The notes under the pieces: generated by a model | Seen by the model: only the letters and a program-made list of their open reading frames with translations | Database searches by the model: none | What the model was told of the DNA's origin: nothing | Shown here: positions 55,134 to 64,000 of the stretch, piece by piece | Layout of the letters: each line of letters begins with the position of its first letter | How positions within the stretch are numbered: position 1 is the stretch's first letter | Assembly (NCBI GenBank): GCA_034440615.1 | Contig: JAOTOM010002293.1 | Location: 1 to 64,000 of the forward strand | Length of the DNA stretch: 64,000 bases | Direction: 5' to 3' | Source: Ashinkailepas kermadecensis | Lineage: Eukaryota; Arthropoda; Thecostraca; Neolepadidae | Position numbers and translations under genes: made by a program

Positions 55134-55345
55134 TCGACTACCAGGGGCGCAGCCAGGATTTTCCTTAGGGGACCGACCAAAAAGAGGTGATGAAATAGAG
55201 AATGCTTCCGGCGCACGAAGCGCGTCGAAAATTTATGATTTTGCGCGGTGAAGATCTCAAAAATGAATGTTAGCTCTAGTGCATTTTGTTGCTAAGGTGG
55301 GGCACGGACAGGCCACCGCCCCCTGGCTGCGCTTCTGCCGACTAC
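55134..55345. mobile_element. hAT MITE, 196 bp, near-perfect 8-bp target duplication
   Basis: The left terminus at 55142 is CAGGGGCGCAGCCAGG. The right terminus, on the other strand ending at 55337, is CAGAAGCGCAGCCAGG (14 of 16 identical). Flanking octamers are TCGACTAC (55134-55141) and CCGACTAC (55338-55345). There is no coding capacity. Confidence 0.85.
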
Positions 55346-56632
55346 TAATATTGGGCTGAAACCCAGCATCTTGATCGAGTTTAACTTCATTTTGGATATC
55401 GCGAAGGCTAGTGAAGATGAATATTTCCAAGATATTTGAGGTAAAAAGTCAAATTACTGACTGACGGAGGACTGCTATGATTCGGCAGAAAATAATTCTT
55501 CTGATCGAGTTTAACCTCATCCGGGACATGGGCCAAGGACATCTGAAGTTTACAGCTTACTGAAGCTTACTGAAGTCAGTCCTCCAAACACGTGCCAACA
55601 GAATGTTGCGCGGCGCATATGCGTAGCTATATATTGACGTAACTTCTTGTTTTCATTCATATAACACAGATCATGCATTTATTTGATGCGGCTACCTCTA
55701 CCATGTTCAGTAATTTGTTAAACTTATCGCGTTTTGTGGCGGCTAGGTGGAATTACGAACGGTGAACCGTACCGCATTATGTGGATCAAATGGCTGCCAC
55801 CCATTCATTTCGCCCTTTGATAACCAACCTTATTTTTTAGTGGTGTGAGAAAGTCCCAATCGATAGTAGGTAATTGAAGGCCCTTTAAGATCTTATCGAT
55901 CGCCCCATCTCAAGAAAATCCAACTTGAAATCCTCAGTCTGTCAACGATTTTTGTATACAATTTATGCATATAAAAAAGGTTTACATTTTACATTACGGA
56001 AGGATGATCGTATGTCAATACAAACGACGATGCAAAACAAACCAATTGATCGGCAAGATAATCGATGCCGAATATATGCTAATGAATTCAACGGACCATA
56101 CCCGCGACCAATTGCATTTTATAGTTAACTTGTTCCGGGTAGCGTGCTCAATGTTCATACATGTGCAGCTCAGCGGCCACATTACTCAGCATGCACTGGC
56201 CAGGCCTGACAGTCCTGGCCGGTGGAGTGGAGCCACGCAGGGTATCGTATGCACATGGCGGAGGTCGCTGCACAACATTTAGCCGACATATCGGCCCGCC
56301 GCGGCCGTAAACGCGTGGGCTTCATGACGGACTTCGTGTTGCGAATGCGTACATACCGGCGGGCCTCGTGCCAGCACGGTGTTTTGATAGTGCCGACCGT
56401 ATCAGCGTCGCCGAGCACATTCCTCAGAGGTGGCGCGGCCACGGTGGAACGCACCGCCTACACGCGACGAACCGCCCGCTTTTGGCACGCGCCAAACGGA
56501 ACTGAGAATCGCCGTTCGTGAAGCCGCCCGGGGCGGTCGCGCCGCTTAGGAAATTCCTTCCCTGTCGTGTTGCACGGCTACGAGTCGTTGCCGAAGGCGC
56601 CGCGCGCGGTAAGCCGTTGGAACCGGCAACCG
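55346..56632. other. No gene recognised; ~140-bp degenerate duplication
   Basis: A segment around TTGATCGAGTTTAACTTCAT (55374) recurs as CTGATCGAGTTTAACCTCAT (about 55502). From 56280 to 56620 the sequence is GC-rich without a recognisable domain. Confidence 0.4.
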
Positions 56633-57143
56633 GACAAATGCACGTAAAGCAAATGTACGTATGGCAGATGTACTTACGCAAATGTACGCAAGTGCAGATG
56701 TACGTATGTCAATTGTACGTAAGCGCAGATGTACGTATGGCTAATGTACGTAAGCGCAAATGTACGCATGGCAAATGTACGTATGCGAAAAAGTACGTAT
56801 GCGCAAATGTACGTAAGCGCAAATATACGTAAGCGCAAATGTACGTAAGCGCAAATGTAGGCAAGCGCAAAAGTACGCATGCGCAAATGTACGTAAGCGC
56901 AAATGTACGTATGCGCAAAAGTACGTATGCGCAAATGTACGTAAATGCAAATGTACGTATGCGCAAAAATACGTATGCGTAAATGTACGTAAGCACAAAT
57001 GTACGTATGCGCAAATGTACGTATACCAAGTTTACTTAAGAGCAAATTTACGTATGGCAAATGTACGTAAGAGCAAATGTACGTATGACATATGTACCTA
57101 ACCAAATGTGCTTAAACGCAAAGGCACGTATGCCTAAATGTAC
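56633..57143 (+). repeat. 16-bp satellite, left (forward) block, about 31 units
   Basis: The unit is ATGTACGTAAGCGCAA, with AAGCGC, ATGCGC and ATGGC variants. Every unit carries TACGTA and most carry GTAC. The block ends at the perfect palindrome AATGTACGTACATT (57137-57150). Confidence 0.95.
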
Positions 57144-57665
57144 GTACATTGGCTCATACGTACATTTGCTCTTGCATTCTTTTACGTTTACGTACTGTTG
57201 CGCTTAAGTACATATGCGCTTACGTACTTTTGCGCTTACGTACTTTTGCGCTTACGTACATTTGCTCTTACGTACTTTTGCGCTTACGTACATTTGCGGT
57301 TACGTACACTTGCATATACCTACCTTTACACTTACGTACATTTGTGCTTACGTACATTTGTGCTTACGTACATTTGTGCATACATGCATTTGCGCATACG
57401 TACATTTGCGCCTACGTACATTTAATCATACGTACTTTTGCGCTTAAGTACATTTGCGCATACGTACTTTTGTGCTTGCGTATATTTGCGCATACGTACA
57501 TTTGCCATACGTACATTTGCGCTTACGTACATTAGCCATACGTACACCTGCGCTTACGTGCAATTGCCATGCGTACATCTGCGCTTACGTACATTTGCTT
57601 ACGTTCATTTGCTTACGTACATCTGCCATACGTACATTTGTCCTTACGTACATTTGTCCTAGAAT
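57144..57665 (-). repeat. 16-bp satellite, right (inverted) block, about 32 units
   Basis: The same 16-bp unit in the opposite orientation (TTGCGCTTACGTACAT). Variation is of the same kind as in the left block (CATACGTA, GCCATACGTA). The two blocks are nearly equal in length, so the whole 56633-57665 region is a 1-kb mirror-image array that can fold back on itself. Confidence 0.95.
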
Positions 57666-58389
57666 CGCGATGTCCGCCAGCTTCAATCTGGGCATGATGA
57701 CGTGCTGGCCCCTGCTATTGTGCTGATGTTGGATGGTTGAAGCAGACGTATTGATATTTCATTATGTGGGAACCTCTTTTCGGTTTTCGGCTGGTTCATC
57801 CCATTCACTACTTTTTCACATGTGTTACCTATCCAATTGATTTGCTTTCTTCCTGGCTGACTATCGCAGGACATTTCTCTGCGGGCTGACTATCGCAAAG
57901 GAAACACCAAAACATTTGGTGAGGGTAGCGAAGGAGAAGAAGCGTAAATAGTGCACCAAAACTGCGACGTCTGTCTCATCGCTGGTCTCCGTCGACCAAT
58001 CGGAAACCTTCATGCAAATGGAGCCAAAGCGTAGCGATTCTACAACTCGGATTTATGTCCTTGCTGCTATTTTCGGTTTTCTTACTTGAGACTTAACCTT
58101 TGCTATTCATTTCCTGCCACCCTATTCATAAACATTTATTCTACTTCCATGTAAGTACATACCACTGCACTGTCACATATTTTTTTAGGGCAAACGCCAG
58201 TCGCTTGAGCATAACATCGGGTGTTGCCCTCTCTCAGTGTCCTGAAATTCATATTTTGTAGAATGGGGGTCATCAGGCGAAGACTTCAAACCCCTCGACG
58301 ACTTAGAGGCCAATCGCAATGTGAAAGATATATAGTAGGGTGATCAAACTAACTGTAACAAAGTTGGTTTTCGGGGCATCTTAATCCCA
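57666..58389. other. No feature recognised
   Basis: Unique-looking sequence without a recognised gene or repeat. Confidence 0.4.
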
Positions 58390-59290
58390 TATATTCAGCC
58401 CCCTACCCCCACCGTTCATGTCGCGACAGTTTCCGACATCCATCCGACGGATACCTGGCGCCGGCCTGTCGGCTGACATAGGCAAGTCACCGCCCGATCG
58501 AGGCCGAGCAGTGGACCCTGCACCTCCCCCTCCCCTATCCGGCCGGCGCGCCCCGCCGCCGCTGTGACCTCGACACCTGGCCGCCGTCGTCAGATGATGA
58601 AATATCTGGGGTGATGTGAGTGTGGATGCCAATGAGGTGATGTGACCGTCAGTTGGGCTGCAGCGCCCCGAACCGTCGGCTGTCTGTGAACAGCACGACT
58701 CACCGAGCCAATTGTTGTGGGTAACCAGTGTCCGGTGAAACGCTGAGACAGCTCGGTTGCTCGATGCCAGGCCGACGCGAGCCTGCCAAGGTGCAGTCTC
58801 AGCACTGATTCCCACGGAGGGACAGATGCTGAGATCAGAGAGGCTGTCTCTGAGGTCTCTGAGATAGACGGCGCGCCCGCCTGTAGTCCGGTGCACGGAG
58901 TCCAGAGCGAGCCATTGTTCTCTCTAGGCGCCAGTTCAAGGCTGGCCGGGGATGAGCAACTCCCACTGGCATACGACGCAGTTGTGACGTGGACTGAGTC
59001 ACGTGACCAGTGACGTGTCGTAGACTGTGAGTTACCTCGGACGGTGCCGCGAGGGCTGAGGCTCTCTTGTCGGGCGTTCGTGGCGAACGGACGCCACTAG
59101 GGGCGGCTGGCCGCGGCTGGCCAGCCGCGGCCCCCGCACTTCGGTACTGAGGTACGTCGGACGACTCTGCCTGAGAGTCGCTGTGTCTGTTGAGATGTAG
59201 TTCTTTGATAGGAGAATAGCGTGATTGAAGACCGGTCAGTATGAGTCGGCGAATCGTGTGTGAAGCTGTTGCGCCTGCCTGTGTCAAGAT
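58390..59290. other. CpG-rich block, no gene recognised
   Basis: GC- and CpG-rich for about 900 bp. Minus-strand frames of 171 codons (58381-58896) and 150 codons (58835-59287) are open here but rich in Arg, Ser, Pro and Ala, as GC-rich DNA predicts. No domain or splice signal was recognised. The block could be a promoter-type CpG-rich region, which is speculative. Confidence 0.3.
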
Positions 59291-60149
59291 GCAGCTATAG
59301 TATTAACGCATATATCACGCTGCGCCATTAACGTCTTGAGTATTGTGGCCGTCTGACTGTTAATCAAATGCACAATATAAAAGTGCTGGATTTGGAGGTG
59401 CATGCCAAGATGTGCAGATCAGAGCTCTGAGATGAAAGCTCAGAGCTATTGAATGAATACTCCCGGGGTTTTAAATATCGTCAAACGTCGAGGTCGAACC
59501 CTAGAACTATCCACGAGCCAGAAGAAGTTATGCCCCCTCTCAGGGGTGACTTGAGAACTTCTCTACATAACACATATTCCCTAGAAACGCATGAGATGGT
59601 GAAGTTTGTGGTGCCTTGTGCAATAGGTGTACTAGTTTTTAGCTGGGAAAATATGGATCTCGATCGCCTCAACTCGCATATTTTAAAACATGATTATGTG
59701 GTGTTACACATGTGTGTGTAGTTGAAGTTCCCAGCCAGCCTTTGCTCCAGCTGAGTATTCCAATGTTCCAAACTACGCATACCAGGTGTGAGCGCACCTC
59801 ATTAGTAAAAATTGTCGTGTTTTCGCCAGTTGCTGCCAGTTGCAAGAGCAAGCACTGCCAGGTGCAGTGATTGCTGCCAGCCAAATGATAAACATGCCAA
59901 ACAACTGACAACTTTCGTTGATATATTTTGCGATTTGTGCCACACCAGTTACTTGCACATTATCTGGTGTCAGAGACACCGCGTCAGTTTTCACTCGCTG
60001 AACTAATCCCATTCCAAACATGATGTGCTAATTTGGCAAGTACATTCAACAACCGTGTGCAGGCTGTCCGGCGCGAACGGTTCACATCGCTCATAATCAG
60101 GTTATCGTGATGCTAGTTGTTTCATCTCGTGAGAGTGCTCTTTTGGAAC
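59291..60149. other. No feature recognised
   Basis: Unique-looking AT-rich sequence. Confidence 0.4.
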
Positions 60150-60640
60150 TCCGGGTATTTCTGTGTGTGGCTTTCGACGGCTTGCAGAAGCCTTTGCAGC
60201 TGGTATTCGCCTTCGGCGACCCTGTGAACGAACTGTTCAATTAAAGCGACACTTTATGGGACGTCGTCATTAACACTTATGACTTCATGTACGAATTTAC
60301 ATAGCTATCCATCGCACCTACTCGTGCGATTTCCTGCTATCAGTTTCGCTTAACCAATCGTAGCGTATGTCAAGAGTGACGAAAGTGACCCACGACTGGT
60401 CGTCAATAAAATTCTCTATTCAATTGGCTACATATACGGAGACATAACCAACCCCTTCGAATTATTTTGGCACTGGGATCGTTCTCAAGCTCTGCGGAAA
60501 GAGCTATTTTCGTCAATGGATCCACTTTTCAGCTACAGAGTGAAACAAACGGTCAGCTCCGGTTTCAAATGCCACAGATGGCGCCTCATGACACGAAGAA
60601 CGCGGTCGGCCATCTCTTGGTCGGTGCCTCTGTGCTTCAG
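60150..60640 (-). repeat. Left arm of a second inverted repeat pair (~480 bp)
   Basis: The reverse complement matches 62830-63310 in order: GTGTCATGAGGCGCC, GGAGCTGACC, CTTGAGAACGAT-CCAGTGCC, AATTCGAAG-GGTTGG, CGACGACCAG-like, CACTTTCGT-ACTC, ACGATTGGTT and TGATAGCAGG, then GTCGCTTT-ATTG. Identity is roughly 70-75% by eye. Stops interrupt all frames in this copy. Confidence 0.8.
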
Positions 60641-61074
60641 AAGTATTTTGAACAATTATAAATCTGTGAGATGCATCTGTCGCAATTGGTGCTGTCAGTC
60701 CAGCTGGAATGTACATCAGAGATAGTACAGGGCAATTCTGTCGGACTTTTGACGTGCGTTAGACGTCAGACGCAATGGTAATGCGGGCATTGGGGGATCT
60801 CCAGTTAAAGAAAGAAAACAGGCCGGTTCCTGATGTCATTCAATAACTCTGAAATACGCGTCCGCGAAAATCGCGCCCGGATGCTCACTAGTGTGTGCGC
60901 AAGGAATATAATTACAATATATGAGACTGCCTCCATAAAATATGATGCGAACTGCATTTATTGAAGTTAGCTTGCCTTCAGGTTTCAATTGCATTACCAC
61001 AAACACTGATATATTGCACATATTGTTACATTGCGAATAGTTTTCTGCAACATATATTCTAGTGTTCATCCACC
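60641..61074. other. No feature recognised
   Basis: AT-rich unique-looking sequence inside the spacer of the inverted pair. Confidence 0.4.
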
Positions 61075-61145
61075 ATAGGCGGCGTGCCGCCGCGCGGCGG
61101 CGGCGCCCGCGGCGGCGCCCGCGGCTCGCCACCCACCGACCGCCA
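61075..61145. other. Short extremely GC-rich tract with self-complementary repeats
   Basis: GGCGGCGTGCCGCCGCGCGG followed by CGGCGGCGCCCGCGG-type words, about 55 bp. GCCGCCGCGCGGCGGC at 61087-61102 is a perfect 16-bp palindrome. CGGCGGCGCCCG is repeated directly. Confidence 0.7.
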
Positions 61146-62620
61146 TTGATGAAATGGCCAGGCGCGCAACCATTCCCTGAACGTCAATGTGCACCAACGC
61201 CAAAGTTACAGGCAGACATTCATATTTGAAGCGATAGGCGATGTGCCTGGCATGATTTCTGTCACCGTTGGAGTTGAGGCCGACAGGTTTCCCGGATATT
61301 GTTTAAGAACTTTACCCTCATGGGCGTTGAATGGAAGAGATGCATCCACAACCGCGAATTTCCCCTACACAATTTGGCGTGGCAGAGCCGATGCTGCTTG
61401 GCATTGATCAAGGCTGGAGCTGTTCTTTTTGCCGTGACGCCGCTCCGCGGCTCTACGGCTCGTCCGGGGCATCGAACGCCGGCGCTTGACGCTTATCGAG
61501 CCATGGCAAAACCTCAATAATGCCTGAAAGCTTCATGTCAAAATGTGAAAAATGACAAGGTTATGTATATGTATAAAAATGGTCGAGCGTCAGAAGGCAG
61601 CTGACTTTTTTACGGTTTGTTTTAGACCATTGGAAATGTATTCGCTAATGTAGAACATCTGATATACAATTTTACTGAATACAATGTGATAATGGGACAA
61701 AAATCCTGGAATTGAATGAAAAAATGGCAAGGTTAAAACATGATGCAAGCTATTCAAGATGATATCAACATGTGGCATATTCGATTTTCGTGTAGTTTAA
61801 GAACATTTAAAATTGTAAGCACATTTAATAGAAGCTGCATGACGCATTTAATTGCAAAAAGTTGAGTGACCAATTGCTCCCATTTCACTTTCAGGGCAAA
61901 GTGACAGGGTGAAGTGGTTTCATAATGAGACGAACCACACCTCATAAAAGAGCTTGTTTAAATGTTGTTCATATTTGACCATTGTAAATTATTTGCATCT
62001 CCTGTAGAAACTAGAATATGACATTAATCATAGCAAGCCCACTCTGGTGGTGTTCCTTCACAAACCCACCACTAGAGCGGCGCCGCCGGTATTGTGTCCG
62101 CCGGTGACATCTAACGGATATCAGAGGCAATATGCAACTGATCTGAAAATAGATGCATTTTCACGAAGTAACCTTTGCCATCCAATCGGCGTGCTGAACG
62201 GCACCCGGTCGAATCCTATGAACACGCCGGGGTGGAAAGAGCCCAGGAGTGTGAGAGCAAGCTCTGCGACTTCTTGATAATCTTGCGGTGGAAAATTGTT
62301 GTTTCAATGGATACGTCTCAACGCTTTTCCACATTTTCGCCCAGGTTTCGCAACAGTGCGCTTTTCAACTGCTTTCAGTGGCGCACACAAATATAATTTA
62401 TTGTCCTTTGCTCTGATTAAAAAAATTGATCGTGGGGTCCGTTGGATATTCCAAACAGGGGTTTCGACCACTTCTCGAACAACAATTTTAGATCATAATG
62501 CCCACATGCAAATCGGAATAACAGGCCACCAAGAGTCTGCTGAAGTCGAACCATGGCTACTTTTACACGGTCAGCGTTACTCACCGTGGTATCGAAGCGA
62601 AAACCCCGAACACAGCTTTC
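61146..62620. other. No feature recognised
   Basis: Unique-looking DNA. No domain or RNA gene recognised. Confidence 0.4.
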
Positions 62621-62818
62621 AGCACTCCGGTGCCAGCGGTGCGCCTAGCCTGTGCGTCACGGGTGTCACGGGCGTCACGGGTGCTGTTTGGCAGTGTCAC
62701 TCCGGTGCCAGCGGTGCGCCTAGCCTGTGCGTCACGGGTGCTGTTTGGCAGTGTCACTCCGGTGACAGCGGTGCGCCTAGCCTGTGCCTGGGCGTCAGGG
62801 GTGCTGTTTGGCAGTGGA
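62621..62818. repeat. 57-bp minisatellite, about 3.5 copies
   Basis: The unit is CACTCCGGTGCCAGCGGTGC, GCCTAGCCTGTGCGTCACGG and GTGCTGTTTGGCAGTGT. The first copy has an extra GTCACGGGC-type 9-bp expansion. The array ends at the boundary of the right arm of the inverted repeat pair. Confidence 0.95.
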
Positions 62819-62829
62819 CGCTTATTGGC

Positions 62830-63310
62830 CGACGCCTCGCCTGGTCTGGTCGACGCCGCTCTTTGTGTCATGAGGCGCCGTCTCTGGTATTTGATACTGG
62901 AGCTGACCATTATTTTTTCATTCGAGCTCAAAAGGAGATCCAATGACGAACTAACCGTTTCGCAGCGCTTGAGAACGATACCAGTGCCGGAAGAATTCGA
63001 AGTGGTTGGCTCTGTATTCGTAGATGAAATCAATAAATTGGAGGATCTAATCGACGACCAGGCGTAGTTCACTTTCGTTACTCATGACCTAGGCCACGAT
63101 TGGTTGAGTGAACCTGATAGCAGGTAATGGCACAAGTACGATGGATATCATAGGCTACGTAAATTCGTAGATGAAGTGGAAATTATTAATGACAATACTG
63201 TATTAGATGTCGCTTTGATTGGATAGTTTCCTTGCATGGTCACCGACACCAGCTTCCATGGCTCCTGCAAACTGTTCCAGCTGCAGGCTTCAGCTTCAAC
63301 TGCAAGCTGT
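62830..63310 (+). repeat. Right arm of a second inverted repeat pair (~480 bp)
   Basis: Partner of 60150-60640. In this copy a plus-strand frame is open to a stop at 63067 and includes a hydrophobic stretch (LWYLILELTIIFSF) and an acidic tail (PVPEEFEVVGSVFVDEINK). The frame begins in the 57-bp array and is not conserved in the left arm, so coding is doubtful. A dispersed repeat of unknown class is the simplest reading. Confidence 0.8.
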
Positions 63311-64000
63311 TTCACAATCATATAGATGTGTGGATATAAATTAGTGGCCTCATCAAGATTGATGAACTCGGGTGGCCCACGATAATCTCTTTCTATGACT
63401 ACACTTAGAGGAACACTTAGAGGAACAGGGTCAATTTTAGGCTCTGGATATCACATTAGCGTCTATTTTATATGGGCAAATAAAAACTATCAAACTTCGG
63501 CCATTTCGAAAATTTTGAAATTTGGGATCACCTATTTGACTTCACCTGGCATCCTCCATATGTACCTAAGCGTAGCACTTGTCGCCACGTTGCTATTCTC
63601 GAGACGCAACGGAACATCAATGTACCCATTTGTCCTGAAGGGTTGCAGATATGTTTCAAAACTCGAGACTTAGACTGAAAATTCACATTTTGTGCCGAAC
63701 TTTGACCTTTGACCTGACCTCCAAGGGGCCAACCGATGACTGCAGTGGTTCATGCCGTATGTAAATCGTGACGTCTGGCGGCAAGCTGTGCGCTGGCTTT
63801 TGCTTCGTATATCTAGGATGCATGATTTGGAATCGCCAGCTGGGGCGAAGGCTGGATACTCCAACTGCACACTCATATGAATACCAAATAATCTTGTTAA
63901 AAAATGCGAGTTTTGGCGATCAAGATTGAGATTAATTCGAGCTAAGAACTATTACACCTGTTTATTAACATCCCAAGGCATCATACACTTCACACTCCTA
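63311..64000. other. No gene recognised; contains overlapping AGGTCA sites
   Basis: Unique-looking AT-rich sequence. At 63703-63720 the plus strand reads TGACCTTTGACCTGACCT: a perfect DR1 arrangement plus a third overlapping half-site. Confidence 0.4.
63703..63720 (-). promoter_or_regulatory. Perfect DR1 nuclear-receptor-type site (sequence match only)
   Basis: On the minus strand AGGTCAGGTCAAAGGTCA contains AGGTCA-A-AGGTCA, the DR1 consensus bound by RXR/HNF4-type receptors, with a third half-site sharing one base. There is no gene next to it, so function is not implied. Confidence 0.25.

Noticed and set aside
56633..57665. Frames rich in YICAYVHLRIRTF-type residues on both strands
   Set aside because: A 16-bp DNA period gives a 16-residue peptide period; no gene-like flanks.
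62830..63067. Membrane protein suggested by LWYLILELTIIFSF
   Set aside because: The frame begins in a minisatellite and is full of stops in the homologous left arm at 60150-60640.

Overview
The window looks like repeat-dominated nuclear DNA from an invertebrate animal, most likely an arthropod. The evidence is two kinds of non-LTR retrotransposon (a CR1-type element, and an I/jockey-like element with an RNase H domain), a mariner remnant with TA target duplication, several short hAT-type elements with 8-bp target duplications, tRNA-derived SINEs, and at least fifteen separate tandem arrays. I found no bacterial or organellar genes, no rRNA, no intact tRNA gene and no complete protein gene. 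Nearly all long open frames are periodic translations of tandem repeats whose units carry no stops. They are not annotated as genes.

Layout. 0-15 kb: unique-looking DNA with a 42-bp array (2.5-3.3 kb), a dispersed 250-bp repeat present at 3.4 and 9.0 kb, a 460-bp tandem duplication rich in AGGTCA half-sites (8.2-8.9 kb), a 33-bp array (9.8-10.45 kb), a decayed retrotransposon C-terminus (11 kb), and 27-bp and 20-bp arrays. 15.36-22.36 kb: what I read as one 7.0-kb non-autonomous hAT-type element. It has related termini, is flanked by a perfect 8-bp duplication (CCTGTATG), is filled with a degenerate ~20-bp G/C-skewed minisatellite, and carries a later 1.64-kb CR1 insertion. 22.8 kb: a hairpin element around a TA microsatellite. 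26.5-27 kb: one possible 3'-terminal coding exon on the minus strand. 28.2-28.6 kb: a 36-bp array carrying repeated CRE palindromes. 29.5-31.9 kb: an I/jockey-like retrotransposon copy broken by a 750-bp deleted mariner and a 184-bp hAT MITE.

34.25-35.55 kb: a possible terminal-inverted-repeat element. 37.6-38.8 kb: a 29-bp array. 39.1, 48.0-48.5 and 52.8 kb: SINEs that share a body but differ in tRNA-like heads. 41.0-43.75 kb: a large inverted repeat with arms of about 800 bp. 44.2-45.1 kb: a second degenerate ~20-bp array resembling the inverse of the one inside the giant element. 46.9-47.7 kb: 76-bp and 39-bp arrays. 49.2-51.1 kb: a very GC-rich ~68-bp array. 55.1 kb: a hAT MITE. 56.6-57.7 kb: a 16-bp satellite that flips orientation at a perfect palindrome. 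60.1-63.3 kb: a second inverted repeat pair with a 57-bp array beside one arm.

The story is therefore about mobile DNA and tandem repeats, with nested insertions that give a relative order of events. The strongest candidates for something undescribed are the minisatellite-filled 7-kb hAT-like element, the mirror-image 16-bp satellite, the 800-bp-arm inverted repeat, and the SINE family with exchanged heads and tails. Boundaries and copy numbers were read by eye and are approximate unless exact bases are named.
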